Translations under genes and position numbers: made by a program
NCBI GenBank assembly: GCA_023511625.1
Contig: JAIMBD010000018.1
Coordinates: forward strand, 1 to 48,875
Source: Bacillota bacterium
Lineage (GTDB): Bacteria; Bacillota; Sulfobacillia; Sulfobacillales; Sulfobacillaceae
DNA: 48,875 bases
Direction of reading: 5' to 3'
Shown: one piece after another, positions 8,322 to 17,800 of the stretch
How the letters are laid out: every line of letters begins with the position of its first letter
How positions within the stretch are numbered: the stretch's first letter is position 1
Notes under the pieces: generated by a model
Seen by the model: only the letters and a program-made list of their open reading frames with translations
The model's database searches: none
What the model was told of the DNA's origin: nothing

Positions 8322-11300
8322 CTACCAGCAGGCTAGTTCTACTTCTGGTCGCCAGGGCATGCCCATCTCACCGGCCAGCGCCTGCGCGAGCTGATAATGC
8401 GAAACCGCTTGTAGTCCATCACAAAAGGCCGCCAACCGGCGATGGCACCACATCACCTCGGGTCTCGCCTGCAGTGACGTCAAAATATCTAAGGCCCGGC
8501 GCAAGGTAGCCAACCCGTGTGTGCGGTCTCCCAGGGCGGCTTGGGCGGCCCCCAAGACGCGTAAATTGATGCCTTCGCCGACGCGATACCCATCCTCTTG
8601 CGCAATCCGTAGCCCCTCCTGGGCTGCCTCCAAAGCGGGTTGGTACTGGCCTGCGGCAATCAAGATCTCGCCTAACCAGGCCCAAGCGCGGTCGCGCAAG
8701 ATGCGCATCCCGAGTCGCGTCCCCAAGTCCATCGCCTGGTGGAGCACGCCGACGGCTCCCGATGCGTCTCCCAGGGCTGCCATAGGTAGTGCGAGGTAGA
8801 TCAGCCCCACGTACTCCAGTGTCGGATGATCGCCAGGCTTAAGTCGTTCCAGCAACCGGCGCCCTACCTCCACGGCGCGTGACCAATCTCCCTGTTGGCT
8901 GTGCACCGTTAACTCGTGGACGGTCGCCACGATGGGTACCGTGGGATGACGCCACCCTGGGGTCCATTGAGCCAGTGTCTGCAGCACCCGCCGCGCTTGC
9001 TCAAATTCTCCCAAGGCGGCCAGCACGGTGGCCCACGTGCCGATGCATTCCGCGTACCACGGCGGCGGCGCCGCCTCCAGGAGGGGCGCGCACAGCGCAA
9101 AGTCCTGACTGGCAGCGGACAATTCCCCGGCGGTCGCCCGCAACTGGCCCAAGCGGAGGAGGACAATCCCGCGGAAGTGCGCCGGGCCGAGCCGTTCGGT
9201 CCACGGCACCACTCGTCGCAGGACCGCTTGGGCTTGGTTTAGGCGTCCACTGAGCAGCATGCCTTCCATCCGGCGCAGCCACCAGGCCGCACGAAGCTCC
9301 CCACCCTCGGGCAATGCTCGCTCAGGATCGATGGCCTCCAGTGCCGCTATCCCTTGATGCGGAGCCGTGTGCCAGGACAACAAGGCCAGTCGCAAGCGGA
9401 CGTCCACCCACGCGCGGCGGCGCTCGGCAGTTTCGGGGAGGCGTTGCAGATGGGCAGCCGTGACCTCGAGCCATCGCACCGCCTCCGCGTAGGCGCCCAA
9501 CGTTTCCGCTGCTTCGGCGGCGATGAGACTCCAGCGCGTGGCTTCCTCCCACATTCCGGCTTCCCCGGCGTGATAGGCGAGAAACCCTGCATCATAGACG
9601 CCTTCCTTGGCCGCCCCAATCCCCAGCTCCACCGCTCGGCGGTGTAATACCGCCCACTTGGACCGCGGCATGGACTCTTGAATCACCGAGCGCACCAGGT
9701 CATGGTACAAAACCCCGCGAACCCCGGGAAAACGCTGGCACAGCCAATCCTTCTGCCCCAGTCCCCACTCCTCTTCAATCACCCCAGAGTGCAACAGCTC
9801 CTGCCAGGCCTCAAGCGCGCTGTCTTCCGGCATCGACGCCACCTGGCGTAGAAATGCCAACGCCACCGGTGTGGAAAAGACCGCCAGCGCCTCCGCGAGG
9901 CGCTGGGCCGAGGGCGAGAGGTGTCCGAGCCAATATTGCACCACATCGCGCACAGAATTCGGCACGCGTGCCGGGTCTTGACTGCCGGCGGGCAATTTCC
10001 GGGCGGCGCGCGCCACCTCAGTGAGAAACAGGGGGTGCCCTTTGGTGTCTCGGTAGAGGGTTTCTGCCCACTCCCGGGACCGGTGAGGCCATATCACCTG
10101 CGCTAGCTGCTCGACTTCTACTGCGGAAAGTGGCCCCAAAGTGATGAAGGCGGCCTTCTCTTCCCGCCGCCACACCTCGAGTTGTTGCCTCCACGCCGAG
10201 TGCAAGCCATCCGGTCGCAGGGCCGCCACTACTGTGAAGTGATCCAATACGCGCGATTCCATCACCAGGGTGAGCGTAGCCCACGAGGCCTCGTCCGCCC
10301 ATTGAAGGTCGTCGAGCACGACCACGAGGGGTTCGTCCAAACTCGCCCAATAATGAACCACCGCCTCGCAGATCTGGCGCTGGCGGGTGCCACAGTCGTT
10401 CTCTACGGGAGGTCCCTGCACACCCGGGGGATACTCCAGTTCAGGTAAAATCCGACTCAGTGCCCCACGCCAAGGAGGCGGCACCGACTCGGCGCCTCGC
10501 CTTCGCACTTCTTCCCTTATCAGGGTAATCCAGGGCACATAGGGCAGCGTCTGCATAGTCTGGTAGCAGATTGCCCAGCGATCAGTCTCCCCGACCTGTA
10601 GGTTGAGCGCCTCCCGGATTAGGCGCGTCTTTCCAATTCCCACCGGTCCCTCCACCACGACCAGGCGGGCTCCCGCCTTGCCGGGTTCCAGCATGGTCCG
10701 AAGTCGCTGTAATTCCTCGACCCGGCCCACCCACGGTAGCTCCCAGGGGGAAGACTCCTGAGTCCGTGGCAAGCCCGCCACCGGTCTCGGCGCGTCTGCA
10801 CGGGGAGCAGCGCTCTCTGTCGGTAGAACGGCTTGAACGGTGCCGCGCCGAATACTCTCCGCCAAGGCGATAGTCTCGGGATCGGGCTCGGACTCCAGTT
10901 CTTGGCGCAATCGTTGGCCGAGCCGTTGAAAGTGGGTCAACGCGGCCGCTCGATCCCCCAACCGATGGTGGGCCGTCATGATCCAGCGGTGGAATTTTTC
11001 CTGCCAAGGGTCGATGTGTAGGGCCGCTGCGGCGTGGCGATGGACGGCTTGCCAGTCTTTCACCCTGGCATCTAGGCCCACTAATCGCTCCCAGCTATCC
11101 AAGAGGCGTTGGTCCCATTCCAGGCGTTGGTGCGATAGCCACTCTTCGTATCCGGGGGCGTCCGGAAGATGAAACCCCGCGAGAAACGGGCCTCGCCGCC
11201 AAGCTAAAATTTCCTCGAGTCGGCGGCGGGCGTCGCTTGGCTCGCTCGCGCCGGAAACCTCATCCAGCGTTTGAAGAAAGCTGACGGTGTCCACCGTGAG

Positions 11301-11585
11301 CTTTGGGGCGTTGTCCCACCCTACTGCCCGGCGGTCGCTGCGCACCGGGCATTGCGGCAGCGACTGGCGAAGCCGCGTCAAGGTGGTGTTCAATCGGTTG
11401 CGCCCTTCGTCCAAGCCCACGGCATCCCACAGCAAGGAGACGATCTCGTCTCGTGAAAACATTCCTTCCGGGTGCGCCGCGAGAAACCAAAGCAGTGCGG
11501 CCGCTCGTATGGTTGCGATCTCCACTACCCGCCCGGCAGCTACCACGCGCGGAGGGCCTAGCATTTCGATCCGCATGACGGACAT
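8322..11585 (-). CDS. BTAD-type transcriptional regulator with AAA ATPase and TPR domains
   Basis: A large cytosolic regulator of about 1087 residues. Residues 1-100 form an OmpR-like winged helix (RDEIVSLLWDAV, then LNTTLTRLRQSLP). Residues about 100-250 form a bacterial transcriptional activation domain (BTAD) of helical repeats. The ATPase part has a Walker A motif GPVGIGKTR (about 310) and Walker B VVVLDDLQWADE (about 420). The C-terminal half is TPR-like. The design matches SARP/AfsR-like or MalT-like signal-integrating activators; the ligand is unknown. ATG 11585 is preferred because GAGGTGA lies at correct spacing; GTG 11594 and ATG 11576 are alternatives. It lies downstream of the giant surface-protein gene on the same strand but behind a strong terminator, so it probably has its own promoter between 11595 and 11766. 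Confidence 0.88.
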   Translation of the reverse strand: MSVMRIEMLGPPRVVAAGRVVEIATIRAAALLWFLAAHPEGMFSRDEIVSLLWDAVGLDEGRNRLNTTLTRLRQSLPQCPVRSDRRAVGWDNAPKLTVDTVSFLQTLDEVSGASEPSDARRRLEEILAWRRGPFLAGFHLPDAPGYEEWLSHQRLEWDQRLLDSWERLVGLDARVKDWQAVHRHAAAALHIDPWQEKFHRWIMTAHHRLGDRAAALTHFQRLGQRLRQELESEPDPETIALAESIRRGTVQAVLPTESAAPRADAPRPVAGLPRTQESSPWELPWVGRVEELQRLRTMLEPGKAGARLVVVEGPVGIGKTRLIREALNLQVGETDRWAICYQTMQTLPYVPWITLIREEVRRRGAESVPPPWRGALSRILPELEYPPGVQGPPVENDCGTRQRQICEAVVHYWASLDEPLVVVLDDLQWADEASWATLTLVMESRVLDHFTVVAALRPDGLHSAWRQQLEVWRREEKAAFITLGPLSAVEVEQLAQVIWPHRSREWAETLYRDTKGHPLFLTEVARAARKLPAGSQDPARVPNSVRDVVQYWLGHLSPSAQRLAEALAVFSTPVALAFLRQVASMPEDSALEAWQELLHSGVIEEEWGLGQKDWLCQRFPGVRGVLYHDLVRSVIQESMPRSKWAVLHRRAVELGIGAAKEGVYDAGFLAYHAGEAGMWEEATRWSLIAAEAAETLGAYAEAVRWLEVTAAHLQRLPETAERRRAWVDVRLRLALLSWHTAPHQGIAALEAIDPERALPEGGELRAAWWLRRMEGMLLSGRLNQAQAVLRRVVPWTERLGPAHFRGIVLLRLGQLRATAGELSAASQDFALCAPLLEAAPPPWYAECIGTWATVLAALGEFEQARRVLQTLAQWTPGWRHPTVPIVATVHELTVHSQQGDWSRAVEVGRRLLERLKPGDHPTLEYVGLIYLALPMAALGDASGAVGVLHQAMDLGTRLGMRILRDRAWAWLGEILIAAGQYQPALEAAQEGLRIAQEDGYRVGEGINLRVLGAAQAALGDRTHGLATLRRALDILTSLQARPEVMWCHRRLAAFCDGLQAVSHYQLAQALAGEMGMPWRPEVELACW

Positions 11586-11647
11586 CCCCCTCACCTCGGT
11601 CCCAATCCTTCAGACGTAGAGGTGGTCGAATCGTGCCCGCTGTTGTC

Positions 11648-11660
11648 TTGATACTATCAA
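11648..11660. promoter_or_regulatory. Perfect small palindrome upstream of the BTAD regulator
   Basis: TTGATACTATCAA is a perfect inverted repeat with a one-base centre, 63-75 bases upstream of the regulator start. A second inverted repeat (GATAG, eight bases, CTATC) lies just upstream near 11697-11714. These could be operator half-sites for this or another regulator; there is no direct evidence. Confidence 0.3.
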
Positions 11661-11766
11661 TGTTTGGTATGATTGTGGGAATCCCATTTTCCGGATGATA
11701 GATCTCACACTATCTGCCATTTTACATCTTATGGGGTCATAGGCCCGTTTCGCAGTTAACGCCACC

Positions 11767-11795
11767 AAAAACCGGGGGCCCGAAGGCCCCCGGCA
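11767..11795 (-). terminator. Rho-independent terminator of the giant surface-protein gene
   Basis: On the minus strand a perfect 9-bp stem CCGGGGGCC / GGCCCCCGG with a four-base loop is followed by TTTTT. It lies about 25 bases after the stop codon of the giant gene and should end its transcript before the BTAD regulator. Confidence 0.9.
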
Positions 11796-11818
11796 TTCCG
11801 TGTAGGCGCTTAGGATCG

Positions 11819-14800
11819 TTAAGACGACGTTCCGGGCAGTCTCTTGAGACCTTCTACAACGGAGGACTCGACCGCCGCCGTGCCTCCGACCACCCACAGT
11901 GCCTCGATAGCAGGGAGGTGGTCCAGGTAGGCGGTCGTGGAAGCGGGCAGCTGAGTTGGGCCGGTCAACACCACCGGGAGGTTGGCGAGCGCCGCCAATG
12001 GCCCAGCGGTCAACGCGTCCACGAAGCTGCTGCCCTCACTACCATCGGCCGCCAACACTGCGCCGGTGGCCTGCGGGAAGTAACGCCTCGCGATGGCGAT
12101 CGCCGTGGCCTCCCGATCGGCTCCGCCGAGACGGGTGACCACCACCCCCGGCCACGCCGCCACCTCCTGGGCAATGCTGGGTGCCACTGCCGCCGGCCCG
12201 CCGAGAATCACCACCTGACGTATGCCTACCTGCTGTACGAAGGCCAACGCCGTCGAGGGTAGCTGGGTTTGCCCAGGGGCCACCAACCACAGGGGCGCCG
12301 ACGCCTGGGCCAGCACAGGACTGGCGGCCAACGCATCGACCATGCTCACGCCGTTAGCCACGTAGAGGGTGCTCGCATGGCTAAGGTGTTGTTGGTAGAG
12401 GTAGGCATCGATCAACGCTGCGGTTTGCGTTCGATCCTGGCCTTCGAAGCTACGAACGACGGTTAGCCCTGCTTGCTTCAGCGTCCCCACCACAGGATCG
12501 GAAACCGCCGCCGGTCCGCCGACCACGTACACCGTCCGGGCGCCCAGCGCTTGAATGGCCGCAAGCACGGAGGAGGGCAACATCTCAGCCGGGGTGAGGA
12601 GAATGGGGGCTTTCAGGGCCCCGGCCAACCCGGCCGCTGCCAAGGCATCGGGACTAGGCGTCCCCGCGCCGGCATTGGCCAAAATCACGGCCGGCGCGCC
12701 ATTGGGGTACGCGGCTTCGGCGGCAGCAATGGCGGTCCCTATACGGTCCGTGCCGGCCACCCGGGTCACGGTGGGCAGGGCCCCAGCCGGAACTACGGCG
12801 AACAGCCCAGGTTCTCTGACGCTCCACTCCAGTGTGGTGCCGGTGACCTGCACCCCCGCCACTGGCTGCCAGACCGCTCGTAGGGGGTTCCAAACGGCGA
12901 CGGCGTCGGATAGGGGTCTCATCCCCGGAATCGTCACGGTAAGCGCCACGGGCGCGGCGAACACCGAAAGCGTGGCCTCGGACCCATTGGGAGTGGCCGT
13001 CAAGGCCAACAAGGCGACGGGCGTCGTGGATAAAGTGACCCCGTTGGGAAGGTTCGGCGTCGCGTTAAGCCCCGCGGTGACAGGCCCCGTTACGGCATTG
13101 GTCGGTAGCGCGGCCGTAACCGTTACCCCTGTAGCGCTGGTGGCGGTCAGCGTGGCCCCCGCCCCGGGATTGACGGTTTCGGTCTCCGCCGACGGAGGGC
13201 CGGAGATCCCGCCCATCCCGCTGCCGCCTGCCGCTCCGGGGTTGGCACTCCCGCTCCCGCCGCTGGTCTGAACCGCCGCAAATGGCGTGCCCGTCAAAGC
13301 CGCAATGGGGGGAGTCGAGGTAGCAGAGAAGGTTACGGTGATGCATCCCGTGCTCGCGTCATACTGCTGCGGGGTCACTGCGGCCCAGCTAGATCCGGTC
13401 CAGTACTGGAGGGAACTCCCATTGGGAAGGCCGCAGAACGCCGCTTGGACTGCGGTAAAACTATTGCCTGCACTGGTGCTAAGGTCGTAGTAGCCGGATG
13501 CGGTTCCGCTCGGTGATGTTCCAACCGGATTGCCTGTGTACTGGCTCACGGTCACGGAACCGGTTCCTCCGGACGCGGTGGCCGTAATGGTGGGAGTTTG
13601 GTGGCTCCCGTACACGGTAGCAGTGGTCGACGAGCTGGCACTGGTGGTGCTCCCGGCCGAGGTGATGGCAGAGAGTTGGATGCCGGACCCGGTGACCAGC
13701 AGACCCAGCGTCACGCTCGCGGTGGCCCCCGTCTTATCCACGACCATTGCCGTGAACGTCGCCGGCCCGACCGTAGAGGGGGTCCCAGAGAGGACGCCGG
13801 TTGTGGCATTGAGGCTCAGCCCGGCGGGCAGGGAGCTACCGGGAGCTAGCTGCCATGTGTAGGGGGCTTCCCCCCCGGTGGCCGTCAGCGTCGCCGCGTA
13901 GGCTTGGCCCACCGCCGCACTCGGCAGCGAGGTGGTGGTCAGTTGCAGCGGGGATCCCCCCGTATAGGTGAAGGCGTTGGCAAGGGCGGGACCGATGCCG
14001 GCCGCATTGCCGACGGCGATCCCGACCGGCCCCGTCCCCGGCGGCGTGATAGCCTGCAGGGTCCCGTTGGGTCCGGGTTGGGCCGCAACCGCCTGTTGCC
14101 CGAAGTAGACCGTGGTGGCACCCGTAAAGCCGGTCCCGGAGACCGTGACCGTGGTACCCCCCGCGTAACTCCCGCCGGTGGGATTGATCCCGGTGACTAC
14201 CGGTACCGGGTCGGCAGTTATCGAGGTCTCTTCTTGCAGCGGCGGCGACCCGGCCACCTCCGCGCTGATGGTGGTAGCTCCGGGGGTGTCGGTCGACCAC
14301 GTCACGAGTGCCACCCCGGTGGCGTTGGTCGGCGCGGACGTCGCGCTTAAGCTACCATTGGTAGCGGTGAACGTGACCGTTGCACCTGCTACCGGCTGCC
14401 CATTGCTCGTCAGCACCGTGGCGGCTAATGTCGTCGCGTCTTGCTGGTTGGGCATCGCCATCACCGCCTCGGGATAGGCGGTCAGTCCGAGACTGGCTGG
14501 CGTGCAGGCCGCCGAGCCGACCGTACAACTACTGGCGCCGGCGTAGGTAAATTGGTCTGCTGGCGTCGTGACGCTCGCGGTATTGTTTTGATTAACCACC
14601 ACGTCCACGGTGCCCGTGTTGCCCGCCGGGGCCACCGCCTGGACGGTGGTGCTGTTGACCAGTTGCTCGCCCAACGCCGAAACACAGACCGCTGGGCTCC
14701 CCGGCGTGCAGAAGTCGACCGTGGGGGGGAGAAGGAGGGTGGCGATAGCATTGCCGCTGGTGACGGCCGAGGTTGGCTGAAGCGCAAAATTCTGCCCTGT

Positions 14801-17800
14801 GATGGTCACTGGGGTGCCACCTGCGGTCGGTCCGGTGTCGGGGGTCACTCCATTGATCACAGGGGTGGCTTGTAACTCTGCGGGCCCACAGCTTTGACTG
14901 CCCACCCCCGTATAGGTGAACGCCGTGCCGGTGGTGGCACTACTCCAAAGTCCACTCGGCCCAACGACTGCCACCGTAACCGCCTGACCACTCGGTACGG
15001 CCGGAGTACAGGCCAAAATGGTGTTGTTATTGAGGATCTCAAAGGCGGGAGCCGGGGCCACGTAGGGACTGGCAGCCTGGCCAGGATTACTTTGCTCTGC
15101 GTTCCATAGCTGCGGGTCCACACTGGGCTTGCTGCCGCCAAACCATACCGCCTGCGTCCCCTGCAAATTCTCCCCGGTGATGGTTATCACCGTGCCGCCT
15201 CCTATCGGGCCGGCGTTGGGAGTGACGCCGGTGATAATTGGTGCCGTGCTGCTGGACGGCGGCGTAACGGTGAAGGTGACGGGCGGGCACGAACTCGTAC
15301 CGCACGTGGGCGTGCTGGTTGTTCCCCATGAGGTGACCGTCACCGTGTACGTGCCGGGATTTAAGGTCGGCGGCACGGTGACTTGGATTTCGGTATTGGT
15401 ACTCCCCGCCACCGGGGTGGGGGCGCCCGTGGGCACGCAAGGTCCCCCGTCGGTTGGACAGAATGAGACGGCAAGCGGCCCATCGGCGAAGCCTTGCCCC
15501 TGGATTACCGCAGTCTGCCCGGCGTTCCCGGTGCTCGGCTGAATCCCGCTGATCTGAAGCGAGGGCACCTGAAACATCAGGGTGTCCCAACGGGGATCGA
15601 GCAGAACGTTGACCGCCATCGGACTGGTGGTATCTCCCAGGGTGGCCTGCGCGTCCTGCTGCCAGGTGGTGGTGGAAGTGCTGGAGGTTTGCACCGAGAC
15701 AGCTTGGGTCATCGAGTGTTCGGTGCCCATGGTGAAGGTTGCCCCCACTTGGGCCTTCGCCGAAACCAGACCACCAGCATACGAGCCGTCTAGTCCCGAG
15801 GAGATGGCTGCCGTATCCACAAAGGCGGTGTCTACGCTGGCGTCGTATTCGGTCGAACTCGACAAGCTACTGGTGTTGATTTGGGAGTTGGAGAGGTCCA
15901 CGGTGTAGGTTCCCTGTACTCCCCCGGTAGTAATCGCCTGAGTGACCGTCGGAGCGTTGAGATTGGGAAAGACGGTATTGGGATTGGCGGCCTGGTTGTT
16001 GGTGGCGGCAAAGGGATCGAGATTCAAGAGGTTTTGACACTCGGCCGGCGTCAACTCCACCGTGGGCGTGTAGGCGCCGACCTGTAGGGGCGTCCCTTGC
16101 GCACAAGAGGCCAGCTTTCCGGCCGAGACGGTCAAAAGCGTCTGGTTGGCCCCGATCATGGCATAGGGCAGCATGGCCCCACTCTGATTGGCCGCCTGTG
16201 GGGCCCCTTGGGGACAGTTGGGGGCCCCGCCGCCGGTGACCGGTGCCGCTCCATTGGCACACACCGCCTCATCCCAGATGGCAAACTGCGGATGAACCAG
16301 GAGAATGAACTGGTCGGAACGCCAAGGGGCCTGCGTGGGACTGCTGCTGCCCGACCCTGTGGTCCAGGTCTGACTGCTACTAGAGGTGTAGCTAACTCCT
16401 TGATCCGAGGTGGACGAGTTGGTGGAGGAATTGGTGGCTGACTGATCCCACTCGGCATTATTTTTGACTTCAGCTCCCCATCCGTCGTAGGAAAAGGCCA
16501 AGTCCACCGAGAGACTGGTATCGAACGTCGACGTCGTGCTGTTGGTCGTCGACTGGGTGAAGCTATAGTCGGTGCTGGTGGACTGCCCCTGCTGGACGGA
16601 ATACTGAGCGCTGCTGTTGTCTCCAGGAGGCTGGTAGAGAATTTTGAACGGCAGTACGTCGAGCTGTTCAATGGCGGAGGGAACCTGGACGACTTCGATG
16701 GGAGCCGCGTACGCGTAGAGCGTATCCTCACACTGTCCCGTGGCAGGGTCTGTAAACGTGGGACACGCGGCATTGTTGACGTTGATGTATTGATACGTCA
16801 CCGCCTCCACGATGGTCAGGGTGGTGGCCACGTTCGGCAAGGTGAAGCTCAGGGAATCGACCCCGACCGCGGTCTGGTAACCCTGGGCGTTCTGGGGGGG
16901 TGGCGTGTAATTGAACTGGGAAGGGAGCTGGACGAGTTGGGGAGTTACGGTTCCGTTGCTAGAGACGTCTTCGATCGCCGCGGCATACACGTTCAGTTGG
17001 CAGCCCGTCAGGTCGGGGTAGCTGCCGCTCAACTCCGTAGCCAGCGTCGGACAGCCGGTGGCGTCGTAAATGGGCATGGTGACCGTAGGACTTTGGGCCA
17101 CGAAGACCCCCGGATTGTTCGAGCCGTTGGGGAAGGCATCGGCCAGTGGCGTCCCGCCCGACCCCGGCGGATTCGTCGGGTTCCATAGGGCGCTCGCGCA
17201 GGTGTAATTGCTGAAGTTGGCGCCGTTTTGCAGGTCCTGATTGAACGGGTCGCTGCAAGCGAAGTTGGTCAGCCCCTGCATGGCCACCGATAGCGTACCC
17301 CCATTGCCGTCTTTAAGCGGCTCGGCCGGCAACGGATGTACGCCCGACGGGGCGAGGTTGACCGTGGGAGCGGAAGGCGTTCCCGACGCGCCTACGGTGC
17401 CAAAGGCTCCCACCCCGGCGGGCGGCCATGCCTGGGGCGTGCCCGCCGGCACCCCGGTGGTGGCCGCGGCCACTGCCACCGTGGCCGTGGACGGGTTGGT
17501 CACGCCACGGATTTGAACGGCTACCGTCTGAAGCGGGGCGGCCGTTGCGGTATTGGGTAGCGTCAACGTCACCCCGCAGTTGGCCGAACAGCCTCCAGGC
17601 CCGGTATTTAACACTGCAGCTGCCGAAGCGGGTTCGGATTGTCCTCCCTCGACGCTGATCGCATATTCGCCGGGATCGGCAGGGAATTGCGCCCCTTCCG
17701 CATACAGCGTGAGGGTGTCTCCTCCGCTCAAGGCCGCCTCTGCAGGAAACGACATCGTCCAGGTCACACCCGGGGCATCGGCTTGATAGGAGGTCACGGA